DNA of 38,881 nucleotides from Flammeovirgaceae bacterium UBA5585 (GCA_002425185.1 DILT01000004.1:1-38881), one strand, 5' to 3'. Positions 15,941 through 25,173 are shown, counted from the first letter of the stretch. Numbers and translations are program-made. Notes: generated by a model from the letters alone, not told the origin.

Positions 15941-16098
15941 AATTTCATGTGTTTAAGGGAGCTTGAATGTAGCCCACTTAACACCTTAATTAGAATGACA
16001 TAAGTCATTCGGTTACGCGATAGAAATCAGGCTGAAAAAATGCCAAAGGAATGCGGTTAACTGGCTTTCGGTGCTGTTCAATAACACATCAAAAATGC

Positions 16099-16106
16099 TA
16101 ACTTTG
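16099..16106 (+). promoter_or_regulatory. -7 promoter element of E2 gene
   Basis: TAACTTTG matches the Bacteroidota -7 consensus TAnnTTTG and lies 20 bases before the ATG at 16127, allowing a short leader. A clear TTTG -33 box at the right spacing was not found, so this is a partial match. Confidence 0.4.
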
Positions 16107-16126
16107 CCCCCGTAAACGTTTGAATT

Positions 16127-17431
16127 ATGGCGCTGGTTGAGCTGATAATGCCCAAAATGGGTGAAAGTATAATGGAAGCCACGATTTTAACCTGGCTAAA
16201 AAAACCGGGGGACAAAATCGAGCAAGATGAGTCGGTATTGGAGGTGGCCACCGATAAGGTAGACACCGAAGTGCCCTCTACCCATGCCGGTGTATTGAAA
16301 GAAATACTGGCCAAAGAAGGGGAAGTGGTTAAAGTTGGAAAACCGATCGCCATCCTCACAACCGATAGCGATGCAACCATTATCCCTGAGCCCAAATCGG
16401 ATGAGCCCAAACAGGTAACAACACCCGTGGTAGATTCTAAGAAAGAAACGCATGCCGCACCATCTACCAATGGCAACGGGGCTTCACATCATATTGCTGA
16501 TTACAAATCTGCTTCACGATTTTATTCACCTCTTGTTAAAAATATTGCCAAAGAAGAAAACATTGCGATTGCCGAATTGGAAACTATTCCGGGCACCGGC
16601 CTGGAAGGTCGCGTAACCAAAAAAGATATTCTTACTTACGTTCAGCACCGCAAATTGGGGCAAACCATTCAGGCAACACAGCAGTTTAAAGCTCCGCAAG
16701 GTGTGCCGGTATCGGTTAGTGCGGGCGATGAAATTATCCAGATGGACCGCATGCGCAAAATGATTGCCGAGCGTATGGTGGATTCGAAGCGGATTTCACC
16801 GCACGTTACTTCTTTTGTGGAGGCGGATGTTACCAACATTGTGTACTGGAGAAATAGTGTAAAAAATGAATTTCAAAAGCGTTATGGGGAATCCATTACC
16901 TTCACACCAATTTTTGTCGAGGCCCTTGTGCAGGCGATCAAAGATTTCCCGATGATCAACATACAGGTTGATGGTGATCGTATTATTCGAAAGAAGGAAA
17001 TCAATATTGGAATGGCTGTGGCGCTGCCAAGTGGAAACCTGATTGTTCCGGTTATCAAAAATGCCGATCAATATAATATTAGTGGCTTAGCTAAACTGGT
17101 AAACGATCTTGCTGTTCGTGCCCGTGAAAACAAACTTAAACCCGATGAACTAACCGGAGGTACCTATACCTTAACCAATGTTGGCTCCTTTGGAAATGTG
17201 ATGGGCACACCCATTATTGTTCAGCCGCAAGTTGGTATAATGGCTACCGGAGCCATTCTTAAAAAACCTGCGGTGGTGGAAACACCGTATGGTGATGCGA
17301 TAGTGGTTCGTCATAAAATGTTTTTATCACACTCGTATGACCACCGTGTAGTGGATGGATCACTGGGCGGAAGTTTTGTTAGACGTGTTGCCGATTACCT
17401 GGAGAAGTTTGATCCCAGCAGACCCTTTTAA
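16127..17431 (+). CDS. 2-oxoacid dehydrogenase E2 (dihydrolipoyl acyltransferase)
   Basis: A 434-residue core subunit of a 2-oxoacid dehydrogenase complex. Lipoyl domain 1-77 has the lipoylated Lys44 in ATDKVDTEV. A linker leads to a peripheral subunit-binding domain (FYSPLVKNIAKEENI ... GTGLEGRVTKKDIL, about 130-170). The catalytic acyltransferase domain from about 205 ends with SHSYDHRVVDG, active-site His406 and Asp410. Sequence alone does not decide between pyruvate, 2-oxoglutarate and branched-chain substrates, and no E1 or E3 gene adjoins. The stop codon overlaps the stop of the convergent surface-protein gene by 3 bases. Confidence 0.92.
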   Translation: MALVELIMPKMGESIMEATILTWLKKPGDKIEQDESVLEVATDKVDTEVPSTHAGVLKEILAKEGEVVKVGKPIAILTTDSDATIIPEPKSDEPKQVTTPVVDSKKETHAAPSTNGNGASHHIADYKSASRFYSPLVKNIAKEENIAIAELETIPGTGLEGRVTKKDILTYVQHRKLGQTIQATQQFKAPQGVPVSVSAGDEIIQMDRMRKMIAERMVDSKRISPHVTSFVEADVTNIVYWRNSVKNEFQKRYGESITFTPIFVEALVQAIKDFPMINIQVDGDRIIRKKEINIGMAVALPSGNLIVPVIKNADQYNISGLAKLVNDLAVRARENKLKPDELTGGTYTLTNVGSFGNVMGTPIIVQPQVGIMATGAILKKPAVVETPYGDAIVVRHKMFLSHSYDHRVVDGSLGGSFVRRVADYLEKFDPSRPF

Positions 17432-18567
17432 CGCTTCAGCGAAAGGAATCCGGTTTTTACTTCCTTTTGATCCACCTCTATTTTGTAGAAATAGTTACCG
17501 GAAGGCAACTCATTGCCCTTTGTATCTAATCCTCCAAAACGTTTACCGGATACGGTATCATCATAATTCTCCACTTCGTATACCTTATCACCCCAACGGT
17601 TAAAAATCAACACCTTATTGGGTGTTGGTAAATTAGCGATGCGCATATACCGGTTAAGATCAAACCCGTTAGGAGCTACTGCATTGAAAACAACGATACC
17701 CGAATTATCAGCACTTGCTACAGCAAGCAGTGGTTCAGTGGGTGACTGAGCAGAAATTACAGTACCTGTAGACAAAGAACCAGTAGCGTTGGACTGCCCC
17801 AGGCTGGTAAACGGATCGTTAAGGGCAGAGGCTTGCGCCACAACCAATGACTGAAGCCCTCCGCCAAGATTATTTTCATTTCGAACGGGCAGTGTTACGG
17901 TAGCATTTTGAAGTGAGCCACTCAGCACATCAACCGTAAAATAGCGTTGATCGGAAATACTTTTTAATGAACTTGATTTTGGAAGAACTGTGCCCCCCAG
18001 TTCGGTGTTGGAAACACGTACCTGAGTACCTGCGGAGGCTATTCCGTCAATCTGTACAGGTAAATAAGTTGTTCCGTTTCCGATAGGAAATAACTTATTG
18101 CCTGCCCCGGTGTGTTGAACCGCACCCTGCACGTGCGATTGATCAGAACCTCCGGTAATCACCACGGATTCATCAAAAATAATTTTCGAATTATTCTCAG
18201 CCACCATGATGCCATTGGTTAAAATAAGTTCACGCTCAACAACAATATCCGCCAGGAATTTTTTTACACCACTCCCATCAATGGTTAACCAACTAAAGGC
18301 TTGCGCATTGTGGTTTATTATTTGTTCACCAGAAGTGCTGTTGAACGTTATACGCCCTTCACCAGGAACATAGGTGCCATTGTTAAGCCACACCCCGCCC
18401 ATAACAAGGGAGCCGTTGTTGGTAAGGGTTCCGTTGTTAATAAGACTTCCTTGCACCGCCAGTATACTTCCTGCATTTACATTAACACTGGTTGAATTGG
18501 ATATAAAAAAACCTTGTGCCATAATGGTAAATGGCAGCAGCGCAATGAACAATACTATATATCGCAT
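17428..18567 (-). CDS. T9SS type B sorting-domain surface protein
   Basis: A 379-residue exported protein. The signal peptide is MRYIVLFIALLPFTIMAQ. Residues 20-75 are Asn/Gly-rich with repeated 'NNGTLTNNGSLV' segments suggestive of a beta-solenoid start. The C-terminal 85 residues are the gliding-motility-associated domain (PNGFDLNRYMRIANLP, VLIFNRWGDKVYE, LPSGNYFYKIEV) that directs type IX secretion and surface attachment in Bacteroidota. It begins 2 bases after the stop of the upstream fibre-like gene on the same strand, so the two are probably cotranslated. The ligand or function is unknown. Confidence 0.9.
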   Translation of the reverse strand: MRYIVLFIALLPFTIMAQGFFISNSTSVNVNAGSILAVQGSLINNGTLTNNGSLVMGGVWLNNGTYVPGEGRITFNSTSGEQIINHNAQAFSWLTIDGSGVKKFLADIVVERELILTNGIMVAENNSKIIFDESVVITGGSDQSHVQGAVQHTGAGNKLFPIGNGTTYLPVQIDGIASAGTQVRVSNTELGGTVLPKSSSLKSISDQRYFTVDVLSGSLQNATVTLPVRNENNLGGGLQSLVVAQASALNDPFTSLGQSNATGSLSTGTVISAQSPTEPLLAVASADNSGIVVFNAVAPNGFDLNRYMRIANLPTPNKVLIFNRWGDKVYEVENYDDTVSGKRFGGLDTKGNELPSGNYFYKIEVDQKEVKTGFLSLKR

Positions 18568-18569
18568 AA

Positions 18570-21500
18570 TTAATTAATTTTTGGTGGTTTAATTATTTCC
18601 AGTGATCCCTTCTGCCTGGGTACCGGATTTTTGTTTTCATTTTCTAATTCTTGCCGAACTTGTTCTGGATTCATTCTTTGCTGAATCATTTCAGGTTGCT
18701 GCACGGATGCTTCCTGTATGCGTTGTTGTTCGTAACCTATACCCATACTAATGGGCAAGTTATAAGCTTCAGGATATAAGTATTTTCCACGCTCATCTCC
18801 CATTTTATCTTCTTCCACTTTCACCCTGTTTTTCTCAGCATAAGGATCTTTTCTGATACCTGTTAACTGCCAGCTTACCTTCATACCTGGATTACCTCCA
18901 GCAATACTAAAGCGATTATTTTGAACTTCTTTGGAAACATAAACAGGTGCATAACCGCCAATACAGGTTAGTTGATATCGATAATCTTTATTAAGCGCAC
19001 CAAACCAATCGGGTAAAGTAACCTCTGCCTGTCCACTTGCATCTAACGTAACAACACCATCATAAATGTTTTTCATATCGGGTGACTCTACGAAAGAATG
19101 GTATAAATATTTGTTGGCAGGATCAAGCGGGTGATCTATTTTAAACGTACCACTACCTTTGCTTAAGGCTCCGGTAACGTTTACCCGACCTGAAAAATAA
19201 CCTGCATATCCTGTAGCACTGGTATTATTACCATAAACTGCATATCCAGTACCTGTGGCTGTTCCATAAACACCCCATCCTGAACCTGCATGACTTCCCC
19301 AAACCCCAATTCCAAAAGTGGCAGTTCCATTGTTTATACCACGCAATGCAGTAGAACTAGCCCCAGGAGAGGCTGAGGTAACAACACCAGTTATCGCTGT
19401 TGCATTTGCTACCGTTGAGTTAGTCTCCCCCCTTATCGCGGCAGCAGTGCCCGCTGTCGATGGATGAATACCATATACAGCATATCCTGTAGCACCCGTA
19501 CTAAAAGTATAACCATAAACACCATCAGCATCACCAATGCCATAAACACCATAACTGCTTCCATTACCATAAACACCTGTACTGGTTGTACCCCCTCCTA
19601 TTCCTCTAATACCGGTACCCGAAGCCTCATCGCTTCTTGCCCATACGGCAGCCCCATTCCCTGCAAGAATAGTTGTAAACTGATTCGAGGAATTTTCAAA
19701 ATACCCACCGTACGTACCACCGGTTGCCCGAACACCATAATGCTTACCGTTTCCATAAAGACCAACTCCGAAAACTGTTGCATCCTGGATGAAGGTATAG
19801 CCTAAAGCACCCTGACTCGGGGTTGTTGTTGTTTGAACCGCACCTAAGGTACCATAGCCTCGATCGGCTCCATTAACAAAATAACCAGCAACACCATTTT
19901 GTGCAGTGGCTGAACCCCCTACACCAAAATTTACACCTGCTCCCACAAATGAAAAACCGGTTCCTGTTGTCGAAGTAGAAAATGCAGTTCCTGTGTTTCC
20001 CGCATTAGTAATTCTAAATCTCCCGGCAGCACCATTCCCTCCATCCTGAACAATATCAAATAATGTGGCAGATGCAGATGAGGAACCAAAGTAAGGTAAC
20101 GTGAATCCACCACCACTTTCATCTGTCGGTGCCCATTGTGTTCCGTTCCATTTCAATACTTGATTAACTGTAGGTGCAGTATTCGCCACAGGCCGGCTCT
20201 GTATTTGGACCACTGTTGGGTTTGGATACGTCCCACCAAGATCCCCTCCGGCTGCACCACCCGGTGCTACCCCGGCAATGGTAGTATTGCCTGCAGCCGT
20301 CAATCTGCCTTGGGCATCTACAGTAAAATTAGGTACCTGTGTGGCTGATCCGTAAGAACCAGGTGTTACTGTTGTGTTCGCCAGGCTAACGGTACCTGTG
20401 GTTGTAATAGGCCCACCGGTAAGTCCTGTGCCGGTGGCAATATTGGTTACTGTTCCAGTTGAAGCCGCAGACCAGGTTGGAACACCCGCTGTGGTTGTTA
20501 ACACCTGGCCGTTAGCACCTGCAGCTAACTTTGTAACGGCAATGGCAGCGGTATTGCTTACATCAGCATTGGCAATAGTGCCATCAAGAATTTTTGCAGA
20601 GGTTATAGCGTTATTTGCAACAGTTGGTGCAGGATATGTTCCTGTTAAATCACCACCGGCTGCACCTCCAGGCGCCACACCCGCAATTGTTATATTGCCA
20701 GCAGCCGTTAATCTTCCCTGGGCATCTACTGTAAAATTGGCTACCTGGGTAGCTGATCCATAAGGACCCGGTGTTACTGCTGTATTTGCCAGACTAATTG
20801 TTCCGGTTGTTGTTATTGGTCCGCCAGCCAACCCGGTGCCTGTGGCAATATTTGTCACTGTACCCGATGAAGCTGCCGACCAGGTAGGCACACCGGCTGC
20901 TGTTGTCAAGACCTGACCATTGGCACCTGCTGCCAGCTTGGTTACTGCAATAGCTGCTGTGTTACTGACATCGGCATTGGCAATTGTACCATCCAGAATT
21001 TTAGTGGATGTGATTGCATTATCCCGTATGTGATTGGTTGTAACAGCACGGTTGGCATCGGTAGTCGCATCGCTTCTTAATTCTGAAGCGGTAACACCAT
21101 TGGCAGCTATGCTGATAGTTCCTGTTGTGGTGATTGGACCACCTGCTAATCCTGTACCTGTGGCGATGTTGGTTACCGTTCCCGTTCCGCCTGCTGTTTC
21201 GTTTTGAGGAACCCATGTGGTACCATTCCATTTTAACACCTGTCCGGTGGTGGCTCCAGCCTGTGTTAATTTTCCGGGAGCTACGTTGGCAATTTTTGCA
21301 TCCGCAATAGTATTGTTGGCTATATCTGCATTAACGATAGTTCCATCCAGAATTTTTGCCGATGTAATGGCATTGTTGGCAACCGTGGGGTTAGGATACG
21401 TTCCTGTAAGATCACCTCCCGCAGTACCGCCAGGTGCTGTGCCCGTAAGATTCACATTGTTTCCTCCCGTAATGGTTAACAATCCTGTAGCTGGATTATA

Positions 21501-21824
21501 CGACAATGTTTGACTATCCGTGCCGGTACTATCTTCAATTACTGTCCAGGAGGCGCCACCCCAGTAATAAAACTTATTGGTATCCGTATCAAATACCAAT
21601 AACCCCTTTTCAGTAGTACCCAATGTACTTGTAAAAGTGGCAGCAGTACGTTGTGCGGTGGTAAACCGTGGAACTAAGAAACCCTGATTATTACCGGGAG
21701 ATCGCAAGTCCAGCACCGATCTGGGGTTTGGATTCTCTGTGCCTATACCCACCTGGGCACCGGCCTGATAGAATGCAACCAACAATAGAATGATTAAAGC
21801 TTGAGGTAAACCTTGAATTTTCAT
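18570..21824 (-). CDS. Large tail-fibre-like repeat surface protein, no S74 domain
   Basis: A 1084-residue exported protein with signal peptide (cleavage near YQAGA-Q). Residues 24-130 form an N-terminal domain (QVGIGTENPNPRSVLDLRSP ... FYYWGGASWTVIEDSTG) shared with the next gene. Residues 130-570 hold modules of GGDLTGTYPNPTV, AITSAKILDGTI, VTNIATGTGLAGG and FTVDAQGRLTAAGN, typical of trimeric fibre stalks. Residues 600-900 are Gly/Tyr/Thr-rich repeats (YGVYG, GYAVYG). A conserved C-terminal domain follows (FKIDHPLDPANKYLYHSFVE, LPDWFGALNKDYRYQLT, KVSWQLTGIRKD), then a charged Gln/Glu/Pro tail. It is probably a cell-surface fibre or adhesin. ATG 21824 gives the signal peptide. Confidence 0.83.
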   Translation of the reverse strand: MKIQGLPQALIILLLVAFYQAGAQVGIGTENPNPRSVLDLRSPGNNQGFLVPRFTTAQRTAATFTSTLGTTEKGLLVFDTDTNKFYYWGGASWTVIEDSTGTDSQTLSYNPATGLLTITGGNNVNLTGTAPGGTAGGDLTGTYPNPTVANNAITSAKILDGTIVNADIANNTIADAKIANVAPGKLTQAGATTGQVLKWNGTTWVPQNETAGGTGTVTNIATGTGLAGGPITTTGTISIAANGVTASELRSDATTDANRAVTTNHIRDNAITSTKILDGTIANADVSNTAAIAVTKLAAGANGQVLTTAAGVPTWSAASSGTVTNIATGTGLAGGPITTTGTISLANTAVTPGPYGSATQVANFTVDAQGRLTAAGNITIAGVAPGGAAGGDLTGTYPAPTVANNAITSAKILDGTIANADVSNTAAIAVTKLAAGANGQVLTTTAGVPTWSAASTGTVTNIATGTGLTGGPITTTGTVSLANTTVTPGSYGSATQVPNFTVDAQGRLTAAGNTTIAGVAPGGAAGGDLGGTYPNPTVVQIQSRPVANTAPTVNQVLKWNGTQWAPTDESGGGFTLPYFGSSSASATLFDIVQDGGNGAAGRFRITNAGNTGTAFSTSTTGTGFSFVGAGVNFGVGGSATAQNGVAGYFVNGADRGYGTLGAVQTTTTPSQGALGYTFIQDATVFGVGLYGNGKHYGVRATGGTYGGYFENSSNQFTTILAGNGAAVWARSDEASGTGIRGIGGGTTSTGVYGNGSSYGVYGIGDADGVYGYTFSTGATGYAVYGIHPSTAGTAAAIRGETNSTVANATAITGVVTSASPGASSTALRGINNGTATFGIGVWGSHAGSGWGVYGTATGTGYAVYGNNTSATGYAGYFSGRVNVTGALSKGSGTFKIDHPLDPANKYLYHSFVESPDMKNIYDGVVTLDASGQAEVTLPDWFGALNKDYRYQLTCIGGYAPVYVSKEVQNNRFSIAGGNPGMKVSWQLTGIRKDPYAEKNRVKVEEDKMGDERGKYLYPEAYNLPISMGIGYEQQRIQEASVQQPEMIQQRMNPEQVRQELENENKNPVPRQKGSLEIIKPPKIN
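20240..21430 (-). repeat. Intragenic repeat modules in fibre gene 1
   Basis: Protein modules recur with near-identical residues but diverged codons. VTNIATGTGL(A/T)GG segments read at about 20416-20460, 20824-20868 and 21141-21185. AITS(A/T)KILDGTI segments read at about 20579-20610, 20987-21017 and 21340-21370. Most DNA differences between units are synonymous. These are coding repeats, not a CRISPR or mobile array. Confidence 0.75.
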
Positions 21825-21893
21825 GGCATTTCGGATTTACTTTTGATGAAATTACGAAAAATCAGAAATAGAACAGTTGTAAAATATCGAACT

Positions 21894-21910
21894 AAACAAG
21901 CGACTTGTTT
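21894..21910. promoter_or_regulatory. Palindrome between the two fibre genes
   Basis: AAACAAG-CGA-CTTGTTT is a perfect 7-bp inverted repeat with a 3-base centre in the 145-base gap upstream of the 21824 start. It may be an operator controlling the downstream fibre gene. No T-run follows, and a 3-base loop with only 7 bp makes it a weak terminator candidate. Confidence 0.3.
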
Positions 21911-21969
21911 ATGACTTAAATCCATCCTTCTTAAGGCTAATTGGTAACTCATGAGCGGTAAAGGGCCGG

Positions 21970-24900
21970 CTACTCTGACTTAATTACCGATCTCTCGACT
22001 GATCCCAATGATTGCTTAAGCTTGTCCAATTCAGCCCTGAACTCAACGATCTGGCTATTTTCAGTGCTCAGCATTTTAACCTGTTCCTTTAGCAATTTCA
22101 ATTCAGTTTCGAGCGTTGCGATTTCCATCTGTTGCTCCTGTACAGCCTTTACCAGGGGCGCGATAAAATCGGTATAGCGCAAACCAAGTGTACGATCCTT
22201 ATCACCGCCCACAGTCAGAATAGCATTCTGATCACCCACTAATTGTTCAATATCCTGAGCAAGGAACCCCCAGTTAATACGCTTATCGCTAAGATCCTTC
22301 ATTTGATAACGAACTGGCTTCAACTTTAAAATAAAATCAAGGCCGCTATCGATATTTTGGATATCTGTTTTAAGTCGCTTGTCTGAAGCAGCTGTGAAAG
22401 CTACCTGTCCTTCAATGACTGTAACGGTGGTGTTGCCGATTCTAACTTTGTTGCTGGCGTTAACGATAGTTCCCTCACCAATAGCGGTAGCATTATTTAA
22501 ATTGTTAACACTAACATCTGCACCATTTCCTACTAAGGTAAGCCGTGATCCTAGCGTATTTGTGGTAGCAACTGTCGTTCCAATAAAAGTATTAAAAAAA
22601 CCAGTGGTAGTATTTTGACCAGCACGTTCACCCAGCATTGTATTTCCCACCCCTGTAGTTACATTCCAGCCGGCTTTTTCACCAATAAAGGTGCTTACGT
22701 TTGCCGTGGTTACAAATTCACCTGCTTGTGCACCCACAAACGTATTTCCCTGATGATTGCCGGCATTACCCGCACGCCATCCGATAATAGTACTTAAACC
22801 TAAATTGGTGTGGTTCTCTGCTGCCTGTGTCCCTATAAACACATTATAATTCCCTGTATTATTAGCGCCCGCTCTCCATCCAAAAAATCCATTGTCAGTT
22901 CCTGCTGTGGCTACCTGATCTCCGGCAAATAAATTTCTGGTTCCGATATTATTGATCAGTGCATTCGGACCTACGTTAGCCCATACAGCAATACCTCCGC
23001 CTGAAGTTGTCAGTACCTGACCGGAGGTGCCCACCGAAAATTTCGTAACATTAATATTAGCTGCTCCACTTATATCCGCATCCACAATTGTCCCGTCCAA
23101 AATTTTCGCTGAGGTAATGACATTATTGGCGATAGTTGGGTTAGGATACGTGCCGGTGAGTTCACCGCCAGCAGCACCTCCAGGTGCAACACCTGCTATA
23201 TTTATATTTCCTGCATTGGTAAGTCTGCCTTGTGCATCTACTGTAAAGTTGGCAACCTGTGTTGCCGATCCGTATGATCCCGCTGTAACCGCAGTGTTCG
23301 CAAGATTTAACCCTCCGTTAAACGAACCCGTAACCTGACCAGCAGCTGGATTTTCTGTATCGAGTACCACTGCTGCATTTAATCGGTTTGTGTTTATTGT
23401 TCCGGTTGTTGCAGCGTCATTAATGGCCGTAACAACATTGGTTCCTGCTGTTGCTGCAATGGTTGGATTAGGGTATGTGCCAGCCAGATTACCACCAGCT
23501 GCACCCCCAGGTGCAACACCAGCAATATTAATATTACCAGCATTGGTAAGTCTGCCTTGAGCATCAACGGTAAAGTTGGCGACTTGTGTTGCCGATCCGT
23601 ATGTGCCTGCCCCAACAGTTGTGTTGGCCAGATTCAAACCTGCATTAAACGAACCCGTAACATGACCTGCAGCTGGATTTTCTGTATCTAGTACCACCGC
23701 TGTATTTAAACGGTTAGTATTGATGGTGCCCGTTGTGGCTGCATTGTTTACCGCAGCAACAACATTGTTACCGGCACTCGTTGCTACGGTTGGTGCCGGA
23801 TAAATGCCTGTTAAGTCACCCGATGCGGCACCCCCCGGGGCAACACCGGCAATAGGAACAGCAAGAGCATTGGTAATCCGTCCTTGGGCATCCACTGTAA
23901 TTTGCGGTACCGTGGTTGCATTACCATATAATGCTGCAGTAACACCTGTATTTGCCAAGCTTATCGTACCTGTAGTGGTGATCGTTCCACCCGTTAATCC
24001 TGTACCTGTTGCCACACTTGTTACTGTTCCTGTGCCAGCATTGTCAGCTTGAGGTGCCCATGCAACTCCATTCCATTTCAACACCTGGCCCACAGCAGCG
24101 CCAGCTTGTGTAATTTTTCCAGGAGCAACCGCTGATATCTTAGCATCACTCACTGACCCATCACCTAAATCTACATTGACAATGGTTCCGTCAGCAATCT
24201 TTGCAGATGTAATGGCATTGTTGGAAATAGTAAGAGCACCTGTTGAGGCAAATGTTGCATCTCCGCTCATGGTCACGGCAACGTTCAGCGTACCATTATT
24301 GGTAATCAACTGCGCATTGGCCAATGGCGGCAACGAGCCTACTCCGGTTTCATCAGCCTGTGGAACCCAAGCGGTACCATTCCATTTTAAAACCTGACCC
24401 ACTGCAGCACCGGCCTGTGTTATTTTTCCAGGAGCAACATTGGCAATTTTTGCGTCTGTTACCGTGTTGTTGGCAATTAAAGGATTCGGATAGGTTCCTG
24501 TCAACTCACCACCGGCCGCTCCTGTTGGTGGAGGCATGGCTGACCATGTGGGTGTAGTTCCCGAGGTCAATAGTACCTGACCGTTAGTTCCTCCAGCCAA
24601 TTTTGAAATCGCGATAGCAGCTGTATTACTAATGTCGGCATTTACTATGGTGCCATCCACAATTTTGGCTGACGTGATAGCATTATTAGCAAGTGTGGGA
24701 TTTGGATAAGTGCCACTTAAATCTCCACCTGCAGCACCGCCAGGAGGTGTACCAGAAATATCAACTGTATTACCACCGGTAATGCTCAGTATCCCTGTGG
24801 TGGGATTGAATGAAAGCGTCTGGCTGTCTGTCCCCGTACTGTCCTCAATAACAGTCCACACGGTTCCACTCCAGTAATAAAACTTATCGGTATCGGTATC

Positions 24901-25134
24901 AAAAACAAGCAAACCCTTTTCAGTAGCACTAAGGGCAGAGGTAAACGCTGCGGCTGTACGCTGCAACGTGGTTAATCGTGGTACCAACAACCCTTGGTTG
25001 TTTCCGGGCGATCGAAGGTCAAGCACGGAACGGGGATTTGGATTTTCGGTTCCGATACCCACCTGGGCATAAGTTGTTGAGGTTAAGATTAAAGCGGAGC
25101 AGCAGAAAATAAGCTGCAGAAAATTCTTTTTCAT
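21970..25134 (-). CDS. Large fibre-like surface protein with peptidase S74 chaperone domain
   Basis: A 1054-residue exported protein. ATG 25134 is chosen so that MKKNFLQLIFCCSALILTSTTYAQ is the signal peptide; an in-frame start at 25188 would bury it. It shares its first ~130 mature residues with the neighbouring fibre gene. The stalk repeats GGDLSGTYPNPTL, ITSAKI(V/L)DGTI and VAPGKITQAGAAVGQVLKWNG. Residues ~770-890 carry head-like repeats (NVFIGTQAAEN, NTFVGAQAGEF, STFIGEKAG, NTMLGERAG). From Ser917 (SDKRLKTDI) comes a peptidase S74 intramolecular chaperone with the Ser917/Lys922 dyad spacing, then a C-terminal coiled coil. Probably a trimeric, self-processed adhesin. It lies upstream of the second fibre gene. 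Confidence 0.87.
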   Translation of the reverse strand: MKKNFLQLIFCCSALILTSTTYAQVGIGTENPNPRSVLDLRSPGNNQGLLVPRLTTLQRTAAAFTSALSATEKGLLVFDTDTDKFYYWSGTVWTVIEDSTGTDSQTLSFNPTTGILSITGGNTVDISGTPPGGAAGGDLSGTYPNPTLANNAITSAKIVDGTIVNADISNTAAIAISKLAGGTNGQVLLTSGTTPTWSAMPPPTGAAGGELTGTYPNPLIANNTVTDAKIANVAPGKITQAGAAVGQVLKWNGTAWVPQADETGVGSLPPLANAQLITNNGTLNVAVTMSGDATFASTGALTISNNAITSAKIADGTIVNVDLGDGSVSDAKISAVAPGKITQAGAAVGQVLKWNGVAWAPQADNAGTGTVTSVATGTGLTGGTITTTGTISLANTGVTAALYGNATTVPQITVDAQGRITNALAVPIAGVAPGGAASGDLTGIYPAPTVATSAGNNVVAAVNNAATTGTINTNRLNTAVVLDTENPAAGHVTGSFNAGLNLANTTVGAGTYGSATQVANFTVDAQGRLTNAGNINIAGVAPGGAAGGNLAGTYPNPTIAATAGTNVVTAINDAATTGTINTNRLNAAVVLDTENPAAGQVTGSFNGGLNLANTAVTAGSYGSATQVANFTVDAQGRLTNAGNINIAGVAPGGAAGGELTGTYPNPTIANNVITSAKILDGTIVDADISGAANINVTKFSVGTSGQVLTTSGGGIAVWANVGPNALINNIGTRNLFAGDQVATAGTDNGFFGWRAGANNTGNYNVFIGTQAAENHTNLGLSTIIGWRAGNAGNHQGNTFVGAQAGEFVTTANVSTFIGEKAGWNVTTGVGNTMLGERAGQNTTTGFFNTFIGTTVATTNTLGSRLTLVGNGADVSVNNLNNATAIGEGTIVNASNKVRIGNTTVTVIEGQVAFTAASDKRLKTDIQNIDSGLDFILKLKPVRYQMKDLSDKRINWGFLAQDIEQLVGDQNAILTVGGDKDRTLGLRYTDFIAPLVKAVQEQQMEIATLETELKLLKEQVKMLSTENSQIVEFRAELDKLKQSLGSVERSVIKSE
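23140..23960 (-). repeat. Intragenic repeat modules in fibre gene 2
   Basis: About three units read VAPGGAA(G/S)G(E/N/D)L(T/A)G(T/I)YP followed by AATTGTINTNRLN, VVLDTENPAAG, GSFN(A/G)GLNLANT and SATQVANFTVDAQGRLTNAG (the last segment in two of them). Units begin near 23150, 23470 and 23790 (plus coordinates, read on minus). The amino-acid match between units is much stronger than the DNA match, as in fibre gene 1. Confidence 0.75.
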
Positions 25135-25173
25135 AGGGTTTTTTGGGTGGATTAGATGTGGAATGTACGAAAA

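Noticed and set aside
20374..20763. 129-residue open frame opposite fibre gene 1 (and similar ones at 21217-21513, 23027-23338)
   Set aside because: Antisense shadows created by the repetitive Gly/Thr/Ala-rich coding sequence; their composition (Pro/Val/Ala repeats) mirrors the sense repeats and no start context or family is seen.
20240..21430. CRISPR-like regularly spaced repeats
   Set aside because: The repeats are in-frame protein modules with synonymous variation and long, related 'spacers'; no cas genes.
18570..25134. Prophage remnant, suggested by tail-fibre-like repeats and an S74 domain
   Set aside because: No capsid, tail, portal, integrase or lysis genes nearby; both proteins have signal peptides and a T9SS protein is coupled, so they look like host surface fibres.
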